NCBI RefSeq assembly: GCF_900110085.1 | Contig: NZ_FOCK01000003.1 | Coordinates: 1-64,000, forward strand | Source: Prevotella sp. ne3005 | GTDB taxonomy: Bacteria > Bacteroidota > Bacteroidia > Bacteroidales > Bacteroidaceae | Reading direction: 5' to 3' | Length of the DNA: 64,000 bases | Shown: positions 8,509-18,954 of the stretch, piece by piece | Layout: each line of letters begins with the position of its first letter | How positions within the stretch are numbered: position 1 is the stretch's first letter | The notes under the pieces: generated by a model | Told to the model about the DNA's origin: nothing | The model's database searches: none | The model's input: the letters and a program-made list of their open reading frames with translations, nothing else | Translations under genes and position numbers: made by a program

Positions 8509-11500
8509 CTATAGTTTTCTAATTTTGATAGCCGACAGACAGCCCTTAGGACTGAACGAAACGGTCATATGATTATCAGTATTATCAATCAGATATCTGC
8601 GACGGAAAGCAGCGAAGGGCTGCGGCGACGCCAGATTGGCATCCATCAGTTGACCATTCGCAGATACGGTAAAAGCACCTGCGCTTGCAGCACCCTCACT
8701 TTTCCGGTCCAGGAGATAGGCACTCTCCGTTTGGGGGGTGCATGTATCAGTCCAAAGCAGTTCCAGTTCGTATTGCCCTGCGGGAACATCGAAGCGATAG
8801 GCCTCCATGCCCTCACGCATGGTCTGATAGAGTGGTCCGTCTGCAGTAAGTTTGATTTCCGTCTGTGTCTGTATGGCTTTGCCACCAATAAAGCCCCAAC
8901 CAGTCTCGCCATAAGGCTGATCGGGCAGCCAAGTAACGCCTGAGGCATCTGACTGGAAATGACAGTTACTACCAATATTCACAGCAATTTCACCTAAGGG
9001 CTGCGCATATTTTACGTTAGCCATATCCCCGATACCGCCAGCAATGGCACGTAACGTGTTTATACCATCGGCAAAATCCACATCGAACACAGCCATACTG
9101 TTTTCTACCTTCTTTATGCCTAACGAGCGACCGTTATGTATCAGTTCGACAGCCGACTGATTCGAATATACTTTCACAGCCATCATGCGCTCAAGCGAAG
9201 TACGCTCCAACCAATCGCGCACGGCAATGTGGACCACAGGTTTCTTCACCCATGAGGCCTGGTAATAATAGTAAACATCCTTAGGCCTTCGGTTGTTAGC
9301 GACTAAGCCTTTGTTGTTGATTCGAGGCATCGACTCATCACGGTTGGCCGAGGCAAAATCAATGAAATTCCAATAAGCCGCCCCACAAACATAGGGTGTT
9401 TGTTCTATCACTGGCAGATAATGCTCTGCGTAACGCTGCTGATAGTCCATCGAGAAATCGAATGCAACGGCGTTTTTAGGATTGTGCAGTCGGAGGTCAC
9501 TGCCAGCTCCATACTCACTTACGATGACTGGGTGACCAGGTTGGTCACGATGTTGTCTCTCCAGGAAGCGCTCAAAGTCGGTCATATCAGAGCCATACCA
9601 ACCCTGATAGAGGTTCCAGCCCACCACCTGAGGGACATCACTCAAACCCAACTTATTATAATCGTTGCTACCATGAAAGGCCATCACACTCACACGCGTC
9701 GGATCTTCTTCATGAACGATCTCTTCCAAACTACCAGCCAACTGGAGCGTACGCTGAATGGCAGAATCGAGTTGTGCACCTTGATAACGGCGCTGTGTCT
9801 GCAACAGGATTTCATTCATATACCCCCAGAGAATCACAGACGTATGATGCTTATGCTGACGAATCAACTCACGCAACTGACTCTCGCAGTTTTTGGCAAA
9901 GGCTTCGCCCTCGGGCACCATATCCACAACAGGTATCTCTTCCCATACCAGCATACCTTCGCGATCGCACATTTCCAGTAGGGCGTCGTCCTGTGGATAA
10001 TGTGCCAGGCGCACAAAGTTCACGCCCATCTCCTTCATCAGTCGGAAGTCACGACGATGCTGATCATCATCGAGCGCTATGCCGAATGGCTTCTGATCCT
10101 GGTGGATACACACACCATGCAGTTTATATGGATTACCATTCAACAAGAAACCCTGCTCAGCATCAAAGGCATACCAGCGGACGCCTACGACTCGTTCCTG
10201 ACGATCGTAGACCACTCGGCCATCCTTACTCTGCAAGTTAACTACTACTTTATATAAATAAGGTGATTCTGGCGACCATAACTGTGGGTTCTCGGGGAGT
10301 GGCAGAATCACTTTGGTGCTATCATCCGCCTTGCTACGGCTTTGCGATAGAACATGGCTTTCGGCATCCAATAACACACATACCACCTCACAGTCCATAG
10401 GCTCAGCCACCCTACAGTCAACCGTCACGTTGCAAGTATCAGCAGTCACGTTCACGCCATCCACCACCTCAAAATGCTTTGGCGCCTTTTCTATCAGCCA
10501 CACATCGCGGTAGATACCGCCCATAAAGGTGAAGTCGGCCGAGATGGGTGCGATGGCATCATCCTGATTAGACACTTTGACCTGAAGCGTATTACTACCA
10601 TCGTGCAGATAGGGTGTGAGGTTAAAGGCAAAGGCCGTATAACCGCCGATGTGCTGACCAACGGGATGTCCGTTAACCAGCACTTCAGCATGTTTGAAAG
10701 CAGCATCTATCTTCAGCCACGTCTCAAGGGTGCTTCTCTCCCACATCAACTGCCGTTCATAAGTAAAAGAGCCCTTTTGGTAGTCCTTCACCGTATAGGC
10801 ATCGACATTCCAGGTATGTGGCAGGTTAACGGGTGTTCCCTCGAATGTCCAACCATCGTTAAGGGTCTTCACCGATGCTCCCGCTACCGCAGAACGTGAA
10901 CGGTGCAAAGCCTCCAAGAAATAATAATCAGCATAGTTGATAGGCACATCAATCTCATCTTTAGCAGGATAGTTGCCTGTTGAATGGAGTAGCAGGAAGC
11001 CTTGCATAGTACCAGGTTCAGAACTATATTTTGACACCAAAGACGAGATGATTTTATCAGCGACACGCCGATACTCCTTAGCTTGTTCTGCATCCGAATA
11101 GGTTGCCAACTCATAGAGTCCTGACGCAAAGACAGCCGCAGCCGATGCATCGCGAGGCGCATTGGGTATAGCAGGGTCGCGCATATCCCAATAAGGAATC
11201 AGGTCCGCCGGCATGTCCTGCTGAGAGAAGAAGAAACGCGCAATCTTCTGAGCCTGGCGCAGATAAGCCTCATCATGGGTATAACGGTAGCACATGGTGA
11301 AGCCATATAAGCCCCAAGCCTGCCCACGACTCCACACCGACTCATCAAAAAGGCCTTGATGGGTGATGCGCTTGATGACCTTACCATCCTCGGGATTGTA
11401 GTCTACCACGTGGTATGACGAGCCATCCTCACGGAAATGATTATTCAGGGTCGTGTTAGCATGGCTCACCGCCATATCGTAATAACGTTTATCGTTAGTA

Positions 11501-13200
11501 AGTCTCGATGCCTCAAACAGCAATTCCAGGTTTATCATATTGTCGATGATCACCGCAAACTTCCAGCGGTCAGGCGTGCCCCAGCTCCAGCTGCGGATAC
11601 AGCCAACCTTCTCGTTGAAGCGTGTGGCGAGTGTCTTAGCCGACTGGATGACGACATCACGATAAGCCTGTTCGCCTGTCAGCCGATAGGCCTGACCAAA
11701 CGAGTTATACATCATGAATCCCAGATCGTGCGTACCGTCATGATACTTAACGTCCTCAATCATCCAGGTGTTTTCTGCCGCTTTATCACGCCAGAAAGCA
11801 TCATGCGAGTACTCATACATCTGCCACAGCGAACCAGGAAAGAAGCCCGAGCACCAGTCGCGCATGCCAACCAGTCGCAATGAGCCATCCTTCTCCACAC
11901 ATCGTGGCATTATTCTGCTTTTGTCCTTAGAGTCCCATCGGGCTTTCTCTGTATTCTTCAAGAGGCAGCGCAGTTGAGTATCAGCAGCAGCAAAGGCATT
12001 GTCAATGCTGTTTGGTTTGTAATACAGCAGAAAAAAACGATCAGCAAAGCGCTTCACAATATGCTGCTGCGCCAGCCTCAGATACTCATGACGCTTCGAA
12101 TCCAACAGATACAGGCGATAGAGATCCTTGGCAAACTGGTTCTGCTTATTGTCCCACTCGCTAATCTGCTGATAAGGCCACTCCTGAACCTTCTTCCCTA
12201 GATACTTCGCCAGGAAGTCGGCCGCTTTCTCCAACAGCGGAAGTGCTTCCGGCTGCATGTTGAACGACGCTGCACGTGCTATCTGGAACACATCGATGAT
12301 ATGACTCAGGTTATACTGCGAATAGCCGAAAGCTAATGTGCGACGCAGCTCACGGGGCTGCCTGCCATCAGGTTCTATCTGTGGCACCATTCGCCTCGTA
12401 AAGAACTCGCCCAGATATTCTCTGAGCACCTTTTGGTTACCTACATATTTGGCGTAGGCTATCACCTGAACGTCATGGGCCGTCGAATGATTATTCAACT
12501 GCAGTCCTTCTTCTATGCCCTGTTTGCTTGTAAGTATCCAATTAAGGAACTGAGAGAACCACTGCTTCATGGCTTTTGAGTCGTTGGCGGTAAACGACTT
12601 AGAACGTTCTAGCAACAGCACCGCGTCAAGCATCTCTACAAACGAATAGCCATCAATCACACCATAGCAGCGCCCCTTGCCGTCAAACTTTCCCGGGATG
12701 ATCTGGGCATAGTCTAGGTTAGGATTCATGCGAGTGGCCTTATCCATAAACCACACACGCAGCTGCTCCACAGCTTTCTGGGCATAGCGCTCATCGTTGC
12801 TATAGTACCATGCCAGCGAAAGAGTGGTTACGCGTCCTGCCATCTCGGCCAGTTTGGGACGGTCGTAATTCTCGAGTTCAGGGTTCGACTCGCCATCACG
12901 GGCGATGTAAGGCAGTCCGTCCGGTTCGTTCGGATCCGGCCAATAGTAGCGCGACAGACTCATATAGTCATGCTTGCTGCCACTAACCGGAGCTTTAGCC
13001 TTCATCATCACTGATACAGGCTGTACCATCATTAGTCTGTCGGCCTCATCTGTCAGTTGGTGATATGCCGTAGCATAGGCAGGCTGTTCCAGGCAGGATT
13101 TCACTTGGGCAAGGTGGGCGCAGTCCCAAATAGACTGCGCACTTGCCTTTACGACTAACAAAACCAACTGTATGAATACAACTAACCTATAATTCCTCAT
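8509..13200 (-). CDS. Giant fused PUL enzyme: alginate-lyase-like + GH88 + GH2 + malectin-like
   Basis: This 1563-residue secreted protein (signal peptide 1-21) reads through without a break. Residues about 25-395 are an alginate-lyase superfamily (PF05426-like) helical domain with NNHST (236-240) and YSQYN (293-297), the expected Asn/His and Tyr catalytic positions. Residues 405-765 are an unsaturated glucuronyl hydrolase (GH88), with Asp in HDLGF (491-495) and IIDNM (551-555). Residues 775-1400 are GH2, with acid/base in YMNEI (Glu1130) and nucleophile in SEYG (Glu1229). Residues 1400-1563 look malectin-like. Together these would cleave a uronic-acid polysaccharide, remove the 4,5-unsaturated uronate and trim a beta-linked sugar. 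The substrate is not known. Confidence 0.9.
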   Translation of the reverse strand: MRNYRLVVFIQLVLLVVKASAQSIWDCAHLAQVKSCLEQPAYATAYHQLTDEADRLMMVQPVSVMMKAKAPVSGSKHDYMSLSRYYWPDPNEPDGLPYIARDGESNPELENYDRPKLAEMAGRVTTLSLAWYYSNDERYAQKAVEQLRVWFMDKATRMNPNLDYAQIIPGKFDGKGRCYGVIDGYSFVEMLDAVLLLERSKSFTANDSKAMKQWFSQFLNWILTSKQGIEEGLQLNNHSTAHDVQVIAYAKYVGNQKVLREYLGEFFTRRMVPQIEPDGRQPRELRRTLAFGYSQYNLSHIIDVFQIARAASFNMQPEALPLLEKAADFLAKYLGKKVQEWPYQQISEWDNKQNQFAKDLYRLYLLDSKRHEYLRLAQQHIVKRFADRFFLLYYKPNSIDNAFAAADTQLRCLLKNTEKARWDSKDKSRIMPRCVEKDGSLRLVGMRDWCSGFFPGSLWQMYEYSHDAFWRDKAAENTWMIEDVKYHDGTHDLGFMMYNSFGQAYRLTGEQAYRDVVIQSAKTLATRFNEKVGCIRSWSWGTPDRWKFAVIIDNMINLELLFEASRLTNDKRYYDMAVSHANTTLNNHFREDGSSYHVVDYNPEDGKVIKRITHQGLFDESVWSRGQAWGLYGFTMCYRYTHDEAYLRQAQKIARFFFSQQDMPADLIPYWDMRDPAIPNAPRDASAAAVFASGLYELATYSDAEQAKEYRRVADKIISSLVSKYSSEPGTMQGFLLLHSTGNYPAKDEIDVPINYADYYFLEALHRSRSAVAGASVKTLNDGWTFEGTPVNLPHTWNVDAYTVKDYQKGSFTYERQLMWERSTLETWLKIDAAFKHAEVLVNGHPVGQHIGGYTAFAFNLTPYLHDGSNTLQVKVSNQDDAIAPISADFTFMGGIYRDVWLIEKAPKHFEVVDGVNVTADTCNVTVDCRVAEPMDCEVVCVLLDAESHVLSQSRSKADDSTKVILPLPENPQLWSPESPYLYKVVVNLQSKDGRVVYDRQERVVGVRWYAFDAEQGFLLNGNPYKLHGVCIHQDQKPFGIALDDDQHRRDFRLMKEMGVNFVRLAHYPQDDALLEMCDREGMLVWEEIPVVDMVPEGEAFAKNCESQLRELIRQHKHHTSVILWGYMNEILLQTQRRYQGAQLDSAIQRTLQLAGSLEEIVHEEDPTRVSVMAFHGSNDYNKLGLSDVPQVVGWNLYQGWYGSDMTDFERFLERQHRDQPGHPVIVSEYGAGSDLRLHNPKNAVAFDFSMDYQQRYAEHYLPVIEQTPYVCGAAYWNFIDFASANRDESMPRINNKGLVANNRRPKDVYYYYQASWVKKPVVHIAVRDWLERTSLERMMAVKVYSNQSAVELIHNGRSLGIKKVENSMAVFDVDFADGINTLRAIAGGIGDMANVKYAQPLGEIAVNIGSNCHFQSDASGVTWLPDQPYGETGWGFIGGKAIQTQTEIKLTADGPLYQTMREGMEAYRFDVPAGQYELELLWTDTCTPQTESAYLLDRKSEGAASAGAFTVSANGQLMDANLASPQPFAAFRRRYLIDNTDNHMTVSFSPKGCLSAIKIRKL

Positions 13201-13212
13201 ATCATCTTTAAT

Positions 13213-13812
13213 TTACTGGATCGTTACTTTCACCTTATAATTCTGCGTAAAGCAATGTACCTCATACTGGCTGTTAATGTTGTTTGGCGTATAGATGACA
13301 CCATCAGCCGAGCCATTCGAGATTCTCACCTTACCATCGGCGTCTACATCCTTCGGATCAAAAGTAGTAACGGTAACATCGCCCTTAGCACCGTTAAGTG
13401 CCTTCAGGTAGATGTGCTGCACACGATGGTTATTGGTAGCATCAGGTCCAGTAAGCTGCCACGTCATACCGAAAGCACCTTTAGCATTGGGCTGAAGCTG
13501 ATTGCCGTTACCATCGACTATCTGGAAGTCTGTGCCCAAAGTCAGTTGGGTGTCTGCATAATAGAAAGCCTCAGCATCGAAAACACGGGAGCCAGCGCAC
13601 CAGAACTGAACAGGAATCTCTACCGTCTGTCCTTGAGCAACGGTATAAGTAACACCATTGTTCAGGCGGCCCCAGTCTTCGAATCCAAAGTAGAATACAT
13701 TCTCTGTCTCCGAGTTGTCATTTCCCCAGGCATCGTCACTACAGCTTGAGAGCGAAATGCCAAGAATCATTGTGCACAGAGCACAAGCGATTGGATATAA
13801 TATCTTTTTCAT
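13213..13812 (-). CDS. PUL surface lipoprotein, putative glycan-binding protein
   Basis: This 199-residue lipoprotein has signal peptide and lipobox LSSC (Cys about residue 24) followed by acidic residues (SDD), as in surface-exposed Bacteroidota lipoproteins. The rest is beta-rich, with DVDADGKVRISNGSADGV near the C-terminus. No family was recognised with certainty; by position directly after susD it fills the SusE/SGBP slot. It lies 33 nt after susD and 12 nt before the fusion enzyme, clearly in the same operon. Confidence 0.8.
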   Translation of the reverse strand: MKKILYPIACALCTMILGISLSSCSDDAWGNDNSETENVFYFGFEDWGRLNNGVTYTVAQGQTVEIPVQFWCAGSRVFDAEAFYYADTQLTLGTDFQIVDGNGNQLQPNAKGAFGMTWQLTGPDATNNHRVQHIYLKALNGAKGDVTVTTFDPKDVDADGKVRISNGSADGVIYTPNNINSQYEVHCFTQNYKVKVTIQ

Positions 13813-13845
13813 AAATAAAGTCCTTTTTTAGTTTATAATCATTGT

Positions 13846-15519
13846 TTACCAGCCAGGATTCTGTACCACACTTCCCTCGGATGTAGCAATCTCATAGGTT
13901 GGGATGGGGTAATAGTAGTCTCTTGCAGGATTGAACGAACGTGTGCCAGCCTCTTCAATCACATAGATATCTGCCTGATCACACACTTTCTGCCCCTTGT
14001 ACATACCACCCTCAGTGGTCAGTCGACTCTGCAGATCCTCACGCTGAGCACTGGTATCGTCTTCATTATACTTCAGGCCGAGCATGGTGACAGGCAACAC
14101 CTTCTCAGCAATCTTCCAGCGGATAATATCATTGTAACGCAAGCCCTCGTCGATAAACTCTACCAGACGCTCACGACGGATCTCGTCAAGGATGCTAAGA
14201 CCGTTCTGCTTGGCAAAATCATTGGTCAACTTAGCCTGGAAACCACTGCGGGCACGAATGGCATTCACCGTCATATCCAGCTGCTGGTCGGTGATGCTAC
14301 CATTGAGTTCGAAGAGAGCCTCGGCATACGAAAGCAGCACCTCGGCATAACGGATGATCATCTTGTCAACAGTCTCCTTACTATTGGTGGTCCACTCGTC
14401 GAGCATAAAGCCCTTCTTGATACCATAGCCATTGCCATGCTGATTGCTGAATGGGGTGTAGCCACCCTTGTAGGCCTCTTCGTCCTTATGATAGATGGTC
14501 ATGGCCAGACGTGGATCTCGGTTTTCAAAGATATCGTTGTAATGTATCTCCGGGACCATGGCCAGCACACTCTTCTCACGGGGCAGGCCATCGGTATACA
14601 AATACTGGTCGATAGTCTGACGTGTTACGCTCACACCATTCTCCAATTGGCGCGAGTTGCCATGCATGATGGTGGCACCTGCGCCATTAGGGCCGTACAC
14701 CTTTACAAACACATTTTCCTTATTCTGGCGACCCTCGCCATCAAAGTAGAACAGCTTCTGATAGTCAGGGTAAAGGGCATGCTTACCACTTTTGATAATC
14801 CGCTCAGCAGCATCCACAGCCACCTTGAGGTGAGCCTTCGAGTCGCTGGCAAGACCATGGTACTTGACGAATGTACCTTCGTAGAGACCTATACGCATCA
14901 TCAGTGCGCGGGCAGCAGACTTCGACACGCGTCCCCAGTCGGCATCGGAGCTCACGGCATCAATTTCCGGCAACCACTCCTCAGCAAACTTCAAGTCGCT
15001 ATAGCACTGCAGGATGACCTCTTCGCGAGGCGTGCGTGCCATCTTGATATCTGGGTCACTGGTAGAGTCAAAAGCCTTCAATATCAGAGGTACATCGCCG
15101 TATTTCTTTACCAAATCGAAGAAGTGGAAAGCACGGAAGAAGTAAGCCTCAGCCAGCCAACGGTTCTTCTGGGCATCACTCAGAGGTGCCTCAGCGCCCT
15201 TGGTTATAATATTATTGCATACACCTATTCTATTATATGGGTTTGTCCAGTCGCCAGCAGTAGAAGGCAGGCTCCAGTTACCACTCGAAGTGCCGTTAGC
15301 AGCCGTACCGATAATGTCGTCGGCACGACGGTCATGGTCGAAACCAGGCAAGTCAACATACAGTTTATTACAAGCGCCACGCAGGTCGGTTTCACTCTGC
15401 CAGAAAGTATTATCGGCAAGTGTTGTCTCTGGCAGACGGTCTAATTCACAGCTCGTCAGCAGCATCATACCACAAACAGCTCCTGCAGCACATATGGTTT
15501 TTATGATATTCTTTTTCAT
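13846..15519 (-). CDS. susD: SusD/RagB family nutrient-binding lipoprotein
   Basis: This 557-residue outer-membrane lipoprotein has lipobox LTSC (Cys about 24) followed by ELDRLPE, typical of SusD. The TPR-like helical core (RAFHFFDLVKKYGDVPLIL near residue 130) and the C-terminal RagB region (ERLVEFIDEGLRYNDIIRWK, and the ending YYYPIPTYE) are clear. SusD forms the hinged lid over SusC and captures oligosaccharides at the cell surface. It lies 31 nt after susC. Confidence 0.95.
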   Translation of the reverse strand: MKKNIIKTICAAGAVCGMMLLTSCELDRLPETTLADNTFWQSETDLRGACNKLYVDLPGFDHDRRADDIIGTAANGTSSGNWSLPSTAGDWTNPYNRIGVCNNIITKGAEAPLSDAQKNRWLAEAYFFRAFHFFDLVKKYGDVPLILKAFDSTSDPDIKMARTPREEVILQCYSDLKFAEEWLPEIDAVSSDADWGRVSKSAARALMMRIGLYEGTFVKYHGLASDSKAHLKVAVDAAERIIKSGKHALYPDYQKLFYFDGEGRQNKENVFVKVYGPNGAGATIMHGNSRQLENGVSVTRQTIDQYLYTDGLPREKSVLAMVPEIHYNDIFENRDPRLAMTIYHKDEEAYKGGYTPFSNQHGNGYGIKKGFMLDEWTTNSKETVDKMIIRYAEVLLSYAEALFELNGSITDQQLDMTVNAIRARSGFQAKLTNDFAKQNGLSILDEIRRERLVEFIDEGLRYNDIIRWKIAEKVLPVTMLGLKYNEDDTSAQREDLQSRLTTEGGMYKGQKVCDQADIYVIEEAGTRSFNPARDYYYPIPTYEIATSEGSVVQNPGW

Positions 15520-15550
15520 AACTCTTTTACTCTAAATTGTTGATTCTAAA

Positions 15551-18500
15551 TTAAAGTGTAACGTTCACTCCGAAGGCCCATGTGCGGAAGAATGGATAGT
15601 AGTTACGGCCTACATTATTGCCCGACTCGGGGTCGAACACTTTCAAGATGTCTGATTTCTCCCATACGTCGTTGCCACTGATGTAAACACGCAACTTCTG
15701 GATGTACCTCTTCGATACAGGGATGGTATAGCCCAGCGTGATATTCTTCAGTCGCACATAAGCAGCATTCTGCACCCACTTGTCTGAAGGCTGGAAGTTA
15801 AACATGTCGCCATTATAATTGTACAAACGTGGCCAAGCGGCATCCTGGTTGTCTTCAGTCCAATAGTCACGATGGATGGTCCAAGGCATCTGATAGGTGC
15901 GCCCAAAGGGTGCGATGGCCTCAGTATCTATCAGTAGTTTGCGTTTGCCCACACCCTGGAACATCATTGAGAGATCGAATCCCTTCCACTGAGCCGAGAG
16001 ATTCAGGCCGTAGAGATAACGTCCGTTAGCATCGCCCAGATATACCAGATCGCCGTGGTTTTCTTTAGTGCCATCGCCGGCACCTACCTGATGACCTATG
16101 TTTCCATCCTTATCAGGCAGTGTCAGATAGCGCACATCGCCAGCCCCTACCTTACCGTCGCTGAACGATTTGTAACCAGGATGCGCCTCCTTATACTGCT
16201 TATATTCGTCGAGACTGCTCCAGTAGCCATCGGTCTTATAGCCCCAGATGGTGTTCATAGCATAACCCTCAAGCAGCCCTACTGTACCTGCAGAAATTAC
16301 GTCAGCGCCATCATACTCCAGCAGTTTGTTCTGAGCATCCGATATGTTGAATGCCACCTGATAGCTGAAGTCGCCTATATGGTCGTTCCACTTAATCTCG
16401 AGTTCCCAGCCCCAGGTCTTAAGCTTACCTACGTTCACATTAGGAATGCCGATACCTATGGTGTGTGGCAACTGGAGTTTCGACAGCATATCATTGTTAT
16501 ACTTCCAATAATAGTCGAACGAGGCGTTCAAGCGGCCGTTCAACAATCCGAGGTCTACACCTACGTTGGTTGTCTCGATAGTCTCCCAAGCCTTGTCCTT
16601 TGAGGCCAACTGACTCTGATAATACGATTTCTCGCCCATATACACCGTACTCTGTGCAATAGTGGGGATATAGTCGTAGAGTCCCAGGATGGCACCATTA
16701 CCCAACTGTCCCCATGAGGCACGCAGTTTCAGGTTGCTCACCCAGTCGACCTTGAACCACTCTTCCTGGCTGATGCGCCAAGCAGCCGATACGGATGGGA
16801 ATGCCTTCCAACGCTTCTCTGGCGCCAGACGTGAAGAACCGTCGTAACGGATATTTGCCTCCAATAGATATCGATCTGCATAGTTATAGTTCAGACGGCC
16901 GAAATATGACATCATCGACCAAGGTGCGATATTGTCACCCAATATGGTGTTGGTAGCCTCTGAGGCATCATAGTAGTTGAATGAATAGAAATCGTTGGAG
17001 TTCATGTTCTTGGCTGTGGCCGAGAACTCGTCCTTGCGGTAGTTCTCGTATGAGGCGCCTGCCAACAGTTTGATGTTATGGCGCTTCACGTCGAACTCAT
17101 AATTTGCAGTAGCCTCAAACAAATCGTGGAAATCGTTGTTCTTGACGCGATACAATTGGTTGGGGTTATTGTAAGTCTGACGCACGTTGTCGCCCGTCAT
17201 ACCATACCACACCAGATAATGACGCTCAGTACGACCAGTATAGTAACCTGCACGACGACTGGCATTCAGGTTGATGCGCAGTCCCTTCACCAAGTTCTTG
17301 ATGGTTAGGTCACCCTTGCCAACATAGGACTCATAGAGTGTTTCTGACAATCCTCCTTCCTTCATCACTTGTATAGGATTGAACTGCAGGTCGCCGTTAT
17401 AGGGATTCACATCGTAGTTCACATCCTCTGTAGGATTATATAACAGCTGTCTGGCCCGTGAGCCATAAAGGTTGTTCAGTATTGCTCCTGCACCTGCAGA
17501 AGGCCCATTGTTCTTCTTCGACTGGTACTGTAGGTTTACGCCAACAGCGATATACTTATTCAGTTCTGCATTCACCTTGGCATGCAGATTTACACGGGTA
17601 TTATCATTTTTACCATACTTCAGCATGCCATTCTTAAAGAAGTAATTACCCGAAATGAGGTAATTGATGTTTTTGCTTCCGCCTGATACCGAGATGCTGT
17701 GGTTGGTCTGATCAGAGTGTCCACGTGTGCCCTCATCCACCCAGTTGGTGGCCGAGAACTGATCCCAACGGCCGTTGGTATTGTTTGGACGATAGTTAAA
17801 ATTGCTGTTGCCCACCCAGCTCGACTGCTCAGGATTCCATTCCGGTTTACCGCCCTGGTTCTGTCGGCCAATATTGATCCACTCCTGCTCTTCCCATGCA
17901 GGCAGGCGCTCGGGCATATTGCCAGGCAGATTGGTAGCGTAATAGCCACTATAGCTGATTTTTGGTTTGCCCTCACCACCATTCTTTGTGGTAACGAGCA
18001 CGACGCCCGCAGCAGCTCTAGCACCATAGATGGCACAGGCAGCAGCATCTTTCAATACCGAGATGCTTTCGATATCATCGGCATTGAGCAGCGACAGATC
18101 GCCCTCCACGCCGTCAATCAGTACGAGGGTTGAGGTAGAATTGACCGAAGAGAAACCACGGATACGCAAGCCACTGGTCTCACTACCAGGCTCACCACTA
18201 CTACGCAATACTGCCACACCAGGCAGCTCTCCCTGCATAGCATCGAGGACATTGCTCGATGGCTTGGCTGCCAGTTTCTCACCATCTACGGCCGACACAG
18301 CACCCGAGAGGTTTACTTTCTTTTGAGTACCGTAGCCCACAACCACAATCTCGCTCAGAGTCTTGTCGTCTTCGCTCATCAAAATCTGACCATGGGCCTT
18401 GGCTGCAGGCATTGTGATGCTCTTGTAACCAATAAACGAGAACTGAATGGTAGCACCAGTTTTGACACCTGCCAATGTGAAATGGCCATCGAAATCGGTC

Positions 18501-18688
18501 ACCGTGCCGTTAGATGTACCATTCTCCACCACACTTACACCGATCATCGGTTCATGCGTACTCATTTCGAGTACAGTTCCTTTAATGGTCTGGGTTCCTT
18601 GTGCCCATGCACTTGCTCCCATGAGTAACAGCATACAACTAATAAGTACTAGCTGCATGCCTCTTGTTGACAATGTTTTTTTTCTCAT
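15551..18688 (-). CDS. susC: SusC/RagA TonB-dependent outer-membrane transporter
   Basis: This protein of about 1045 residues starts at the ATG giving MRKKTLSTRG; upstream codons in frame are leader sequence. A signal peptide ends ...ASAWA. It is followed by a carboxypeptidase-D-like domain (TIKGTVLEMSTHEPMIGVSVVE), the TonB-box region, the plug (VVGYGTQKKVNLSGAVS) and a 22-strand barrel ending FGVNVTL. It imports oligosaccharides released at the surface into the periplasm with TonB energy. It is the first gene of the PUL operon. Its promoter lies about 40 nt upstream (18731-18738). Confidence 0.96.
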   Translation of the reverse strand: MRKKTLSTRGMQLVLISCMLLLMGASAWAQGTQTIKGTVLEMSTHEPMIGVSVVENGTSNGTVTDFDGHFTLAGVKTGATIQFSFIGYKSITMPAAKAHGQILMSEDDKTLSEIVVVGYGTQKKVNLSGAVSAVDGEKLAAKPSSNVLDAMQGELPGVAVLRSSGEPGSETSGLRIRGFSSVNSTSTLVLIDGVEGDLSLLNADDIESISVLKDAAACAIYGARAAAGVVLVTTKNGGEGKPKISYSGYYATNLPGNMPERLPAWEEQEWINIGRQNQGGKPEWNPEQSSWVGNSNFNYRPNNTNGRWDQFSATNWVDEGTRGHSDQTNHSISVSGGSKNINYLISGNYFFKNGMLKYGKNDNTRVNLHAKVNAELNKYIAVGVNLQYQSKKNNGPSAGAGAILNNLYGSRARQLLYNPTEDVNYDVNPYNGDLQFNPIQVMKEGGLSETLYESYVGKGDLTIKNLVKGLRINLNASRRAGYYTGRTERHYLVWYGMTGDNVRQTYNNPNQLYRVKNNDFHDLFEATANYEFDVKRHNIKLLAGASYENYRKDEFSATAKNMNSNDFYSFNYYDASEATNTILGDNIAPWSMMSYFGRLNYNYADRYLLEANIRYDGSSRLAPEKRWKAFPSVSAAWRISQEEWFKVDWVSNLKLRASWGQLGNGAILGLYDYIPTIAQSTVYMGEKSYYQSQLASKDKAWETIETTNVGVDLGLLNGRLNASFDYYWKYNNDMLSKLQLPHTIGIGIPNVNVGKLKTWGWELEIKWNDHIGDFSYQVAFNISDAQNKLLEYDGADVISAGTVGLLEGYAMNTIWGYKTDGYWSSLDEYKQYKEAHPGYKSFSDGKVGAGDVRYLTLPDKDGNIGHQVGAGDGTKENHGDLVYLGDANGRYLYGLNLSAQWKGFDLSMMFQGVGKRKLLIDTEAIAPFGRTYQMPWTIHRDYWTEDNQDAAWPRLYNYNGDMFNFQPSDKWVQNAAYVRLKNITLGYTIPVSKRYIQKLRVYISGNDVWEKSDILKVFDPESGNNVGRNYYPFFRTWAFGVNVTL

Positions 18689-18730
18689 ATAAAAACAGGT
18701 ATTTAGTTTGAAATAATAAAATTGATGGCG

Positions 18731-18738
18731 CAAAATTA
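18731..18738 (-). promoter_or_regulatory. susC operon -7 box
   Basis: On the minus strand TAATTTTG matches the Bacteroidota -7 consensus. The predicted transcription start is near 18725, about 37 nt before the susC ATG. The divergent regulator promoter is 190 nt away, and the space between is A+T-rich without a clear operator. Confidence 0.5.
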
Positions 18739-18928
18739 CGTCTTATCTTCTCTCGCCACAAACTTTCGGCCACATCTTGATTACTACAAACCGGCACATG
18801 CACTACATCACCTATTTCTCACAAAAAACATATCCAATTAAGAATCAGTCTGTTACAAATCAGCAAACTACTACATCCTTTCTCATGTTTTTTTCTCATA
18901 TAATATTGCACGATTCAATAATTATGCT

Positions 18929-18936
18929 TATCTTTG
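18929..18936 (+). promoter_or_regulatory. -7 box of the PUL regulator gene
   Basis: TATCTTTG lies 9 nt before an ATG (18946) and 18 nt before the preferred ATG at 18955, so the transcript has a very short leader. Confidence 0.5.
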
Positions 18937-18954
18937 CCGAAAAATATGATAGGT

